From Methanothrix sp. (GTDB lineage Archaea; Halobacteriota; Methanosarcinia; Methanotrichales; Methanotrichaceae), in the NCBI GenBank assembly GCA_012798025.1, contig JAAZNX010000101.1, positions 1-15,884 of the forward strand: DNA of 15,884 nt, written 5' to 3'. Made by a program: the position numbers and the translations under genes. Position 1 is the first letter of the stretch, and each line of letters begins with the position of its first letter. The notes beneath the pieces are model-generated. The model was not told the DNA's origin. It was given only the letters and a program-made list of their open reading frames with translations, and did no database searches. Below, in pieces: positions 6,520-14,026 of this stretch.

Positions 6520-7698
6520 GACCACCAAATGTCTTAGCTCCCACAAAAGCCTTGGATTCAACCGGAAGAGCACGCGCAGCATGCCGCGCAGGTCCATCTT
6601 GGCGATGTCTTCCTTATTCAAGGAGCCGATGAGCTGGTTTAAGTCTTCGTCCGTAAGCTTCACGAAGAACTCTTTGAACTCATAGCTGCGGGCGAGGCTC
6701 TTGCCAATATCCGCGCGCCAGCGATCCTCATATTCTTTGAGCCCTTCTTTGCTCACATCTCCTGATGATACTGCTTTCGCAGCAACCTCGCCTGCGATGA
6801 TCCCTGATTGCATGGCAGTCAGTATGCCTCCACCAGTCAAAGGATCGGTTTGACGTGCTGCATCGCCCACCAGCATAACGCCGTCCGCTGTAGTGGATTC
6901 GATGGGCCCAGAGCATGGATCTGCACCCACTACCATCTCCAGCACCTTTCCATTTGGAAAATGCGATTTCATGAACTCTTTCAACAGCCTTGTTGCCTCT
7001 CCGGGCTTGGATCTGGAGCCCAGGATCCCCAGGCCTACATTGGCCAGCTTCTCGCCTTTGGGAAAGGACCAGACATAGCCCCCAGGAGCGATGCCATTTC
7101 CTAAAAAAAACTCGCAGTATTGATCGTCAACGCGTGTGTCCGTGACAAGAAATTGAGCACAGGTCTCGATATCCTTCAGCTTCAGTGTGGTATCTATTCC
7201 AGCCCAGCGCCCCACCTTGGACTCCACTCCGTCGGCACCTATGACTATCGGCGCCTCTATCTCCAGGGGTTCGCCAATGCGCATGGCAGAGACGCCACAG
7301 GGCGCTCCGTCCTTCTTGAGAAGGCCAATAGCCCTAGTCTTCACCATGACCTTTGCCCCGGCACGTGCAGCCTCCATGGCAAGCCCGCGGTCGAAGACTT
7401 TCCTTTCCAGGACGTAGCCCACCTCAGCCCCGCCCTTGTCCTCGGACATGACTATGCTTGTGCCGTCTGGAGCATAGATCCTGGCTCCCTTTACCTCCGC
7501 AGCGATCCATTCCGGCTCTGGCTTTACTATCTGGCTTAAGGCTCTCTTGCCCACGCCCTCAGCGCACCGCACGGGATCGCCTATCTCCTGACGCTTCTCC
7601 AGGAGCGTTACGCGAAGGCCGGCTTGTGCAGCGGCTTTTGCAGCCATCGATCCACCGGGTCCAGCACCCACAACCACCACGTCGCACTTCATGCTCAT
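6517..7698 (-). CDS. Geranylgeranyl reductase family FAD protein (digeranylgeranylglycerophospholipid reductase)
   Basis: This FAD enzyme reduces the double bonds of geranylgeranyl chains in archaeal ether lipids, at the inner face of the membrane. From the chosen start the protein has 393 residues. The dinucleotide-binding motif VVGAGPGGS lies at about 9-17, with Glu34 at the end of the second strand. The family motif GDPVRCAEGVG, with Cys45, is at about 40-50. The substrate-side YVWSFPKG motif (YxWxFPxG) and the second FAD motif GDAARQTDPLTGGG follow. The frame extends to 7758, but ATG 7698 is best: it has GGAGGT six bases upstream and overlaps the ferredoxin stop as ATGA. An adjacent ferredoxin is the known partner of the Methanosarcina acetivorans enzyme. 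Confidence 0.94.
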   Translation of the reverse strand: MSMKCDVVVVGAGPGGSMAAKAAAQAGLRVTLLEKRQEIGDPVRCAEGVGKRALSQIVKPEPEWIAAEVKGARIYAPDGTSIVMSEDKGGAEVGYVLERKVFDRGLAMEAARAGAKVMVKTRAIGLLKKDGAPCGVSAMRIGEPLEIEAPIVIGADGVESKVGRWAGIDTTLKLKDIETCAQFLVTDTRVDDQYCEFFLGNGIAPGGYVWSFPKGEKLANVGLGILGSRSKPGEATRLLKEFMKSHFPNGKVLEMVVGADPCSGPIESTTADGVMLVGDAARQTDPLTGGGILTAMQSGIIAGEVAAKAVSSGDVSKEGLKEYEDRWRADIGKSLARSYEFKEFFVKLTDEDLNQLIGSLNKEDIAKMDLRGMLRVLFRLNPRLLWELRHLVV

Positions 7699-7865
7699 GC
7701 CTTGACCTCCAGGGCACCCACGGGGCATATCTTGGTGCAGATGCCACACTCCTTGCAATCAGCTGAAACCTCTATGAAGGTCTCCACAAGCTCCAGGGAA
7801 CAAGTTGGGCAGACGCCAACACAAGCTCCGCAGTAGCAGCATTTGTATCTATTGACTGTAAGCAA
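7695..7865 (-). CDS. 2x[4Fe-4S] ferredoxin, 56 aa, TTG start
   Basis: This 56-residue protein carries two complete cluster motifs. Cys9, Cys12, Cys15, Cys19-Pro form CX2CX2CX3CP, and Cys37, Cys40, Cys43, Cys47-Pro form the second. Two extra cysteines (Cys10, Cys22) flank the first cluster. It should transfer electrons at low potential in the cytoplasm, most likely to the geranylgeranyl reductase encoded directly after it with a 4-base ATGA overlap; the last codons (LEVKA) also contain that gene's ribosome binding site. The only start in frame after the acylphosphatase stop is a TTG at 7865, preceded by a weak AGGATG. The M. acetivorans reductase is known to need such an adjacent ferredoxin. 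Confidence 0.9.
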   Translation of the reverse strand: MLTVNRYKCCYCGACVGVCPTCSLELVETFIEVSADCKECGICTKICPVGALEVKA

Positions 7866-7876
7866 GAGACCACATC

Positions 7877-8146
7877 CTAGTACTCTATTGTGAAATCCTC
7901 ATAATTTTTACACTCCAGCTCGGAGAGCTCCATCCCCAAGACCATGGAACCTGCAGGTCCGCTCTTCATGAGCCGGAGAAGTTCGCCCACCTTTTGCCGC
8001 TCGCCTTCCAGCACGGCCTCCACCCCGCCGCCAGGGATGTTTCGTACCCAGCCTTTGACGCCAAGCTCCTTGGCCTTATCTTTGGTGAAAGCGCGATAAA
8101 ATACGCCCTGCACCCTCCCTGAGACACGAACATGCACAGCTATCAT
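7877..8146 (-). CDS. acyP: Acylphosphatase
   Basis: The 89-residue protein is a standard acylphosphatase, which hydrolyses acyl phosphates in the cytoplasm. The catalytic Arg18 lies in the phosphate loop GRVQGVFYR and the catalytic Asn36 in GWVRNIPGGGVEA. Length and ferredoxin-like fold elements are normal. The ATG at 8146 overlaps the tpiA stop by four bases (ATGA), and the ferredoxin TTG follows 11 bases after the stop. It sits in a tightly packed cluster and should be co-translated with tpiA. Why an acylphosphatase lies between tpiA and the lipid reductase is not clear; clearing 1,3-bisphosphoglycerate or another acyl phosphate is possible. Confidence 0.95.
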   Translation of the reverse strand: MIAVHVRVSGRVQGVFYRAFTKDKAKELGVKGWVRNIPGGGVEAVLEGERQKVGELLRLMKSGPAGSMVLGMELSELECKNYEDFTIEY

Positions 8147-8811
8147 TTAAGGACTCCAGACACCAGATCTTCCAGCGCTTTTCGCGGATCTGCGGCCTTG
8201 ATTATCCCTGAAGCTAGCAGAACACCCTCTGAGCCCAGCTCAATGGCAGATCTCAGATCCTCTCCATGAGTGATTCCAGCACCGCAAAGCACTGCAACCT
8301 TTGGGGCAATATCCTTCACAGCTGCCACAGATCCACGGATGACTTCTGGATTGGCCTTGGAAACAGGAATCCCACTGCCTATCAGTTCAGGCGGTTCCAC
8401 AGCTACGAAATCTGGCTCCAATGCAGCTGCTGATCGCGTCGTGGCCACATTGTTGGTGCACACTATGGTCTTCAAACCAAAAGAGCGACAGGCAGTGATG
8501 GATGCCTCGATCTCGGCCAGCTTGAGCCGCCGCTCTGAATGATTGATCAGCGAACCTGCAGCTCCGGCCGCTTTCAGGGATGCTGCGGTTACATGGCCCG
8601 TGAATCCACCGTATCCAACGCCGTCTACATGCTGAGCATAGACAGGTATATTCACAGCGCTCGAAATGACATGAATATCAGCCACCTGGGGCACCACTAC
8701 CATCTGCACAGAGTACTCTCTGGAAATATCTTCGCAGATCTCCGCCAGCCGCAGAGCTTCAATGCCCGTCGATTCACGATATGTTTTAAAGTTGAGCACT
8801 ATTATGGCCAT
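8143..8811 (-). CDS. tpiA: Triosephosphate isomerase, archaeal type
   Basis: The enzyme interconverts glyceraldehyde 3-phosphate and glycerone phosphate in gluconeogenesis and glycolysis. At 222 residues it has the short archaeal form, which is often tetrameric. Catalytic residues are Lys9 in LNFKTY, His91 in LINHSERR, and Glu139 in VAVEPPELIGSG. The phosphate-binding end, VLCGAGI and GVLLASGI, is intact. The ATG at 8811 has GGGAGAT just upstream. It is preceded by the thioredoxin-like gene at 27 bases and overlaps acyP. Glycerone phosphate is the precursor of the sn-glycerol-1-phosphate backbone of archaeal lipids, which gives a possible link to the reductase at the end of this cluster. Confidence 0.96.
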   Translation of the reverse strand: MAIIVLNFKTYRESTGIEALRLAEICEDISREYSVQMVVVPQVADIHVISSAVNIPVYAQHVDGVGYGGFTGHVTAASLKAAGAAGSLINHSERRLKLAEIEASITACRSFGLKTIVCTNNVATTRSAAALEPDFVAVEPPELIGSGIPVSKANPEVIRGSVAAVKDIAPKVAVLCGAGITHGEDLRSAIELGSEGVLLASGIIKAADPRKALEDLVSGVLK

Positions 8812-8838
8812 AATCTCCCTCGCAGGACCTGTGTAATC

Positions 8839-9342
8839 TCAGTGAACATATATATTTTGGCTGCATTCTGATCGCAGTTTATTGAAATACTTTTCATAAA
8901 TCTCTTCATGTATGCCCTCTCCCGTGAAGAGCATGCAGATGCTACCCCGAAAGATCATGGCGATCATAGGAAGCATCCCCCTGTCCTGCTGCTGGATCAT
9001 ATGGTAAATAAGGCCCTGAGCATCGGAATAATCCAGTTTCACCAGCTCGAGCTCCTTGTGATTGTGAAGAAAGCGCTCCAAGGCAGGAAGGCTTCTCTGG
9101 CAGATGTTGCAATCCTTTCTGCCGATGAAAAGCAGCACTGGACGTTCTTTGCTTTTGATGGCTTCAGCCAGCTCAATTGCCGGACCATAGGTATCCCTAA
9201 AAAAGGAGTCTACTATGCCGGACAATTCGTCTTCTGGAACTCCATACTTCTCAGCCAGCTCCTCGCGGAGCTTTTCCTGCTTCGCGACCATGAATCCCTG
9301 CACGCGGGCAATGAGATCCATATATGTTGCTGTTAAATTCAT
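8839..9342 (-). CDS. Thioredoxin-like protein with CxxC motif
   Basis: The 167-residue protein has an N-terminal helical part (about 1-65, acidic/basic, coiled-coil-like) followed by a thioredoxin fold. The redox motif DCNIC, with Cys78 and Cys81, follows the strand RPVLLFIG, and the likely cis-proline is Pro125 in GMLPMIAMIF. The spacing fits a thiol-disulfide protein, though the CNIC pair and the helical extension differ from ordinary thioredoxin. A longer frame starts with TTG at 9384, but that codon lies in the presumed TATA region. ATG 9342, about 18 bases after the predicted transcription start, is preferred; ATG 9321 is possible. It heads the cluster with tpiA 27 bases downstream. The partner is unknown. 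Confidence 0.75.
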   Translation of the reverse strand: MNLTATYMDLIARVQGFMVAKQEKLREELAEKYGVPEDELSGIVDSFFRDTYGPAIELAEAIKSKERPVLLFIGRKDCNICQRSLPALERFLHNHKELELVKLDYSDAQGLIYHMIQQQDRGMLPMIAMIFRGSICMLFTGEGIHEEIYEKYFNKLRSECSQNIYVH

Positions 9343-9380
9343 CCCATAAAATCGTAGTGGTGCAGAGCTGGTTGGTACAG

Positions 9381-9390
9381 ACAAGATATG
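9381..9390 (-). promoter_or_regulatory. Possible TATA region for the 9342-6517 cluster
   Basis: The minus strand reads CATATCTTGT after a TTTT. Transcription would start near 9360, about 18 bases before the preferred ATG at 9342. The match to a TATA box is only moderate. Confidence 0.35.
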
Positions 9391-9419
9391 AAAAGGTCTG
9401 AGGGCAGGTGTGACCTTTT
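9391..9419 (-). terminator. Hairpin terminator after the DUF1699 gene
   Basis: AAAAGGTC and GACCTTTT pair perfectly over 8 bases around a 13-base loop, just after the stop at 9430. On the minus strand the second arm ends in TTTT followed by CATATCTT. It separates the DUF1699 gene from the next transcription unit. Confidence 0.5.
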
Positions 9420-9429
9420 GTACCTATCT

Positions 9430-9837
9430 TTACGCTATTACCTGCTCCTTCAATATATACCGGATCAGGTCCTCGGAGAGCTTTGTCTCCCTCTGGAGCC
9501 TTTTCACAGTTTCATCTATGCTATTGCCTTCAGCCATGAGTGCCGATATCCTGCGCACAATCTTATCGCCCACAGTGTAGTACTCGTCGATATCCTTACG
9601 GTGGCCCCAGACATCTCCCTTCAAGAGCTGGACGCCCTGAATTTCCAGGAACTGCTGGGCGGCCTTGGACATAGTCTCATGATATGATGGAGGGATCTGC
9701 ACAGCCCGCAGGCGCGGACACGACTGAACCAAGCTCATCACATCCATATTAGAGGCTCTGAAAGCCAAATGAACTATCTGCTCATTTCTGTTGAGATCAT
9801 TGATCTCTTTTTTGGAACTCACTACCCTCAGCTTCAT
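9430..9837 (-). CDS. DUF1699 family protein
   Basis: The 135-residue protein resembles the methanogen DUF1699 family, whose function is not known. Recognisable stretches are the start MKLRVVSSKKEI, then NEQIVHLAFRASN, the central SCPRLRAVQIPPSYHETMSKAA, and LLKGDVWGHRKDIDEYY (about 72-88). A helical C-terminal third follows (SIDETVKRLQRETKLSEDLI), which could be a small DNA- or protein-binding helix pair. The longer frame begins with TTG at 9849. The ATG at 9837 is preferred because it aligns with the usual family start and because the TATA box TATAAATA at 9861-9868 places the transcription start at about 9838, making the mRNA leaderless. It is an apparent single-gene unit. Confidence 0.8.
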   Translation of the reverse strand: MKLRVVSSKKEINDLNRNEQIVHLAFRASNMDVMSLVQSCPRLRAVQIPPSYHETMSKAAQQFLEIQGVQLLKGDVWGHRKDIDEYYTVGDKIVRRISALMAEGNSIDETVKRLQRETKLSEDLIRYILKEQVIA

Positions 9838-9860
9838 GTTACTTAGCAATGCTCTTAAAA

Positions 9861-9868
9861 TATTTATA
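9861..9868 (-). promoter_or_regulatory. TATA box of the DUF1699 gene; leaderless mRNA predicted
   Basis: The minus strand reads TATAAATA, a consensus box, with its centre 27 bases before the ATG at 9837. No ribosome binding site precedes that ATG, in agreement with a leaderless transcript. Confidence 0.6.
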
Positions 9869-10140
9869 GATAATGGTAATCATAGTAATCCTTAATTAGA
9901 TATACTGAGATCAGAAACTGAAATCATGAAATATTTATGTATCAGCGCTGAACACAGAAAATATTCGAGAAATTATGTGAAGTATTTCAATCTGTTTTTA
10001 TAATATGTGGGTTTTTATGTTTATAAAGCAAATAGCTTATTTGTTGGCGATTCGACTTTAAAGACGATCCGAGCATCCATAAATTAGACATATTATGTTC
10101 ACAGATATCGATTTATGATGCTAAAAGGGTTGTTATTCTA

Positions 10141-10158
10141 TATGTGAAAAAATCGGGC
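10141..10158 (-). terminator. Oligo-T terminator after the MetE-like gene
   Basis: Directly after the stop codon the minus strand reads GCCCGATTTTTTCACATA. A run of six T residues is a typical archaeal termination signal and needs no hairpin. Confidence 0.5.
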
Positions 10159-11139
10159 TCAGAGGCACACATCCTTGCGGAAGGCACCGACAGCATATGC
10201 GCAGTTTGCCAGAATTTTGTCTGCAAGATCTTGACTTGGCCAGGAACCTAAACCACAATCAGGCCCTGCTGCCCTGAGCCGTTCCCCAAACATGGAGTAA
10301 GCGATATCCAGCCTCTTTTTCATGATCTTGGGAGACTCCATCAAAAGAACCTCCCTCTCAAGCCGGGGTGTGTTTTCCCAGAGGTTTACGCCCATCTGGT
10401 CATTCAATTGCGCGACCATAGCCAGAATATCGGTTCGAGCAATGCCTGCTCGGAGATAAGTGTCTGTTTGCACCAGTACCTCTTTGTCGATCAGCCTGAG
10501 ATAGTCTGGATGCGCAGCAGACTCAACGCCTACTATGTTGATCCCAGGAACGTGCGCACAAGGCTCGACCCAAAGAGGAGAATGCAAATGCACCTCACAG
10601 TCCATGCCTATGCATGGCGAGCTTGCAATGCTCAGAGCATGGAGGACTTCCTCCTCCGAGAACACCACGCTTGAGTTGATTCCTAAAGATGGCTCGTCGA
10701 GCGAAGCAACGGACATAACACCACAGTCCCTGGCTTTTTCCAGGAACCTGGAAACGCTTTTGGCCAGGCTGTAGAGGATGTCCGTATAGGCTGTGGCTCC
10801 GAAGGAGGATATGTAGAGCTCCACTGGACCTGTGACGCAAACGCGAACCTTCTGGTCAGGGGGCACGGCCTTCAGCTCCAGGATCGCTGCATTCTCCTTC
10901 TTTATCAGATAAGGGCTCTCTGTCTGTTCCGGGTCTTCGATCGGGTTCATGAACATGCGGATCATGTCTCTGAACTGCGGGTAGGTTGGAACCTCGACGC
11001 CTGCGTTGATCTTGCGGGCCAGCACATCGCGCACCAGTTGAAGATACTGCCCCTCAGATAGACCATCCAGCCTGACGCCTTTTGGCAGTGGGTAGCTGCC
11101 AATGTCGTCAAAGAAAATGCAGTCGCTTTGCAAAGCCAT
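10159..11139 (-). CDS. MetE-like methionine synthase / cobalamin-independent-type methyltransferase (archaeal core form)
   Basis: The 326-residue protein is a single catalytic barrel of the MetE family (Pfam Meth_synt_2 type), lacking the N-terminal half of full-length MetE. In methanogens such core enzymes make methionine by moving a methyl group, probably from a methylated corrinoid, to homocysteine. Visible features are FFDDIGSYPLPKG near residue 9, ASLDEPSLG (about 145-153), EVHLHSPL (182-189), VGVESAAH (203-210) and GPDCGLGSW (292-300). The expected zinc ligands His184, Glu206 and Cys295 are present, but the usual second ligand Cys, two residues after the first His, is His186 here. The ATG at 11139 follows a GGTGGGGAT and lies 21 bases after thrC, so the two are probably one operon. 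The exact methyl donor is unknown. Confidence 0.85.
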   Translation of the reverse strand: MALQSDCIFFDDIGSYPLPKGVRLDGLSEGQYLQLVRDVLARKINAGVEVPTYPQFRDMIRMFMNPIEDPEQTESPYLIKKENAAILELKAVPPDQKVRVCVTGPVELYISSFGATAYTDILYSLAKSVSRFLEKARDCGVMSVASLDEPSLGINSSVVFSEEEVLHALSIASSPCIGMDCEVHLHSPLWVEPCAHVPGINIVGVESAAHPDYLRLIDKEVLVQTDTYLRAGIARTDILAMVAQLNDQMGVNLWENTPRLEREVLLMESPKIMKKRLDIAYSMFGERLRAAGPDCGLGSWPSQDLADKILANCAYAVGAFRKDVCL

Positions 11140-11160
11140 ATCATCCCCACCTTCGAAAGT

Positions 11161-12510
11161 CTAGAGAAACCGCCTAAGATACTCTTTTATTGAGGCATAA
11201 TCTGCCCCGATCCTCTGAAAGTTCTCCTCCAGCTCGTCCAGCTTTGCCATCGCCGCTGGCAAGGGCGGATTTATGCCGACAAGCCGCACAATTTCATCCG
11301 GGAACTTGGCAGGATCCGCGGTCTCCAGGGAGATGCAAGGGCTCCAGTCCCCACACTTCGTCAGATATTTCATGAGCCCAGCATAGCCCACGGCTCCATG
11401 AGGTTCCAGCAGAGCACCGTGCTTCAGATAGACCTCTTTGATGGTCTGGCGGGTCTCGTTGTCAGATATTGAGACGGCGTAAAGCTCGCGGCGCATTGAT
11501 TGCATGTCTGGCTGCTTGATGACGTGTCCTGTCTCGTCCATCACGCCTCCGTAAAGGCTGAAGAGCCGAGCCAGGTTGCTGGGATGGCCGACGTTCATGG
11601 CGTTGGAGATGCAGTTCTTGCTGGGTTTGATGGGCTTGTAGATGCCTGTGCACATGAATTTTAAAAACTCGTCGTTCTCATTCGTCGCTGCCACGAATCT
11701 ATGTACGGGAAGGCCCATCCTAAGGGCGATGAGGCCGCCCATTAGGTCGCCGAAGTTTCCGCAAGGCACAGAGAAGACCGCGGCTTTGCCATCTGGCGAG
11801 GCCCGCGAATGAGCATAGAAGTAATAAACGGCCTGCGGAAGCAATCTTCCGATGTTTATGGAGTTGGCAGATGAGAGCTTAAGATCAACTAGATCAGGAT
11901 CGACAAATGCCTGCTTGACCAGGGCCTGACAGTCATCGAATTTGCCATCTACAGCGAGAGGGAAAACGTTCTTTCCTAATGTTGTCATCTGACGGCGCTG
12001 CCTTTGGGTCACCTCCTTCTCAGGGAATAAAACTACAATTTTAATGTTGTCCAGGCCGAAGAAGGCATGGGCCACAGCCGAGCCCGTGTCGCCCGAGGTA
12101 GCAGTGAGGATGAGGATGCTCTCGTCGACTTGCTTTAAGAAGTATTGCATCAGCCTCGCCATGAGCCGGGCTGCAAAGTCCTTGAAGGAGCAGGTTGGGC
12201 CACGGTCGAGGCGCAAGACGTACTTTTCATCGTAGACCTTCTCCACTGGAACATCGTAGTTGTAGGCGTCTTGAAGCATGGATCGCAATTCTGCGTCCAA
12301 AACCAGATCACCCAAATACGGTTTTATGACCTCGTAGGCGATCTTTGGGTAAGTCATCTCAGAGAATTCCAGGATCTTGCTCTTTGGGATACATGGAATT
12401 TTCTCTGGCATGTAGAGCCCCTTGTCTGGAGCCTGTCCCATAAGTAGCGCACGCCGAAAGTCCACGCGCTCGGGGTGGCCGTTGGTGCTGAAGAATAATA
12501 TATTGTTCAT
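11161..12510 (-). CDS. thrC: Threonine synthase
   Basis: ThrC converts O-phospho-L-homoserine to threonine with pyridoxal phosphate. The 449-residue length and the N-terminal STNG...DKGLYMPE region place it in the long, E. coli/yeast-like class rather than the shorter archaeal form. The cofactor lysine is Lys110 in GPTCSFKDFAAR. The phosphate-binding loop TATSGDTGSA is at about 136-145, and VPCGNFGDL follows near 249-257. The C-terminal LEPHGAVGYAG segment is intact. The ATG at 12510 is about 5 bases after a predicted transcription start (TATA-like CTTTAAAG at 12538-12545), so the leader is very short. The MetE-like gene follows at 21 bases, giving a threonine/methionine pair. Confidence 0.96.
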   Translation of the reverse strand: MNNILFFSTNGHPERVDFRRALLMGQAPDKGLYMPEKIPCIPKSKILEFSEMTYPKIAYEVIKPYLGDLVLDAELRSMLQDAYNYDVPVEKVYDEKYVLRLDRGPTCSFKDFAARLMARLMQYFLKQVDESILILTATSGDTGSAVAHAFFGLDNIKIVVLFPEKEVTQRQRRQMTTLGKNVFPLAVDGKFDDCQALVKQAFVDPDLVDLKLSSANSINIGRLLPQAVYYFYAHSRASPDGKAAVFSVPCGNFGDLMGGLIALRMGLPVHRFVAATNENDEFLKFMCTGIYKPIKPSKNCISNAMNVGHPSNLARLFSLYGGVMDETGHVIKQPDMQSMRRELYAVSISDNETRQTIKEVYLKHGALLEPHGAVGYAGLMKYLTKCGDWSPCISLETADPAKFPDEIVRLVGINPPLPAAMAKLDELEENFQRIGADYASIKEYLRRFL

Positions 12511-12537
12511 GGTCTAAACGAAAAAGGCACCGATGAT

Positions 12538-12545
12538 CTTTAAAG
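12538..12545 (-). promoter_or_regulatory. TATA-like element of the thrC operon
   Basis: GCTTTAAAGATC on the minus strand contains CTTTAAAG, centred about 26 bases before position 12515. This leaves a leader of only about five bases before the thrC ATG. Confidence 0.4.
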
Positions 12546-12595
12546 CTTTGCAAACCGCAGAGGAGTTGCAAAGGAAAATATGGTCATACGAGTTG

Positions 12596-13858
12596 TCAGA
12601 GGTAGTGAACAATCAGTGGCAGCATCAGAACCCCCATTGCATGCGTTTTGTGGATTCCGGCAATGGGCGCGATCAGCCCTACCACCGTGGACAAAAAGAA
12701 GATGAAAAGTCCAAAGATCCCTGTGAAGGCAAGCGTCATGGCCACCAGGAACGCCAGCACGCTCACGCAAAGCGCCCTGTAATTCAGAGCAAGGAAAGCA
12801 TGCGCAGCAGCTCTCGCAGTGGCGATGGTGCCGATGTAGGATGCGGCGCCTACAGCTAAAACGATTAAAATCATCTGCAGCAGTGCGTTCTGGTCAAGGA
12901 CCATCAGCTCCTGTATGGCTGCAGCAGCGCCGCTGCGGGGTTTATCGATGACGTAGAGCGCTACAAGCGAGAAAAGCGCATTGGCGGTGTTCACTCCAGC
13001 GATGCATACCAGGAACTCCTCCTCAGAAGAGGGCGCGCCCAAGCGCGTGGCTATGGATGCCACTGATGGCGAGACTCCTGGAATCCAGGCCACGACCGAT
13101 CCTCCCAGGCTTCCAGAGAACACCGCTCTGGCAAGAAGGCCTGCTGGCATCTTGATCGTGGTCTCTTCCTGCTTAGGGATCTTTGCGTCTGTGGATAGGC
13201 TGAGCAGGAGGGATGATGCGCCGAAGATGCCAGATAAAAGAGGCAGCAACACTTGAGGCTCCAGGCCCAAGGGCGATGAGATAAGGCTTTCGTGCTTGAA
13301 TGCGAAGATGCCCAACAGGCCGCTGGTCATAAAGAGTGAGGCTGAGATCGCCTTGTACTTCCAGTGCACAAGAGATCCTTGCCCTTCAATAAAGGGGCCA
13401 TGTTCCGATTTAATCATCATCAGTGCAATGGCCAGAAGCATAACTCCCACATACTTCATGAGGCGATCGTAGTAGCTGGAGAATATCCAGGACAAAGGAA
13501 TTACAAGGAGAAGAGCGACTATTATCGATCCTGAGCTGCCCAAGGCCGAGAGCCTCACCGCCTCTATGCCCCTGCCGTCGAGCATGAGCCTTTGCCCCGG
13601 GAGAACGGTCAGTGCAGTATCGGAATCAGGTGCTCCGAGAAAGATGGCTGGGATGGCATCGAAGAACGTCTGGGAGATGCTGGCTGAAAGGACTATGGAT
13701 GCTATTTGGTATGGCGTAAACCCCAGGTCCACGAGATGGACCGATAACGCTAATAACATGGTCGCAAAGTTGTTGATGTGCAGGCCGGGAGTGAGGCCGC
13801 TGAGTATTCCAAGTATGAAGCCCAAGGTTACGCAGGCTGCAAGAGCGATGTCGATCAT
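12596..13858 (-). CDS. TctA-like integral membrane transporter (archaeal COG1784 type)
   Basis: The 420-residue protein is almost entirely membrane-embedded, with about ten to twelve hydrophobic segments. It resembles the large permease subunit TctA of tripartite tricarboxylate transporters in its stand-alone archaeal form. Two related loops occur in the two halves, as expected for an internally duplicated transporter: GILSGLTPGLHINN (about 18-31) and VVAWIPGVSPSVAS (about 255-268). Both are Gly/Pro-rich re-entrant elements. Neither TctB nor a periplasmic binding protein is adjacent, so it may work alone. The substrate is unknown. The ATG at 13858 has a TATA-like ATTAATATAC about 30 bases upstream, so the leader is very short. 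It is divergent from the ribosomal operon. Confidence 0.8.
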   Translation of the reverse strand: MIDIALAACVTLGFILGILSGLTPGLHINNFATMLLALSVHLVDLGFTPYQIASIVLSASISQTFFDAIPAIFLGAPDSDTALTVLPGQRLMLDGRGIEAVRLSALGSSGSIIVALLLVIPLSWIFSSYYDRLMKYVGVMLLAIALMMIKSEHGPFIEGQGSLVHWKYKAISASLFMTSGLLGIFAFKHESLISSPLGLEPQVLLPLLSGIFGASSLLLSLSTDAKIPKQEETTIKMPAGLLARAVFSGSLGGSVVAWIPGVSPSVASIATRLGAPSSEEEFLVCIAGVNTANALFSLVALYVIDKPRSGAAAAIQELMVLDQNALLQMILIVLAVGAASYIGTIATARAAAHAFLALNYRALCVSVLAFLVAMTLAFTGIFGLFIFFLSTVVGLIAPIAGIHKTHAMGVLMLPLIVHYL

Positions 13859-13884
13859 TCTACTTTATAGTAATTTGAAATGAG

Positions 13885-13894
13885 TATATTAATA
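13885..13894 (-). promoter_or_regulatory. TATA-like element of the TctA-like gene
   Basis: The minus strand contains ATTAATATAC. It predicts transcription from near 13864, six bases before the ATG. A second AT-rich stretch, CTATAAAG, sits too close to the ATG to serve that start. Confidence 0.4.
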
Positions 13895-13995
13895 CCTTAC
13901 TTTGATTACTGATTTAACCTTCGGGCTTGCTGCTGCATGCCGTTTGGGACATTGACGTGCTCTGTTTTTGCAAGCCTTGGGCTTTTGGAAAACCC

Positions 13996-14003
13996 TTAAA
14001 TAC
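13996..14003 (+). promoter_or_regulatory. TATA box of the rpl18e ribosomal operon
   Basis: TTAAATAC, centred near 13999-14000, predicts transcription from about 14026. That is exactly the 5' edge of the folded leader. Upstream lie TTTTTGCAAGCC and GGCTTTTGGAAAACCC, which contain a small inverted repeat (AAGCC/GGCTT) of unknown role. Confidence 0.6.
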
Positions 14004-14026
14004 TGGCGTAATAGTCGATCTAGATA

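Larger units (their letters stand above)
9838..10158. other. AT-rich intergenic region without a visible gene
   Basis: This 321-base gap separates the MetE-like gene from the DUF1699 gene. Apart from the DUF1699 promoter and the T-rich terminator next to 10158, I see no coding frame, tRNA or clear repeat. Pieces such as TGAAATA and TATTTCA recur in inverted orientation but are short and AT-rich. Confidence 0.55.

Noticed and set aside
9343..9384. Longer TTG-initiated form of the thioredoxin-like protein (14 extra residues)
   Set aside because: The TTG at 9384 lies within the presumed TATA region and the extra residues look non-coding. ATG 9342 fits the predicted transcript start better.
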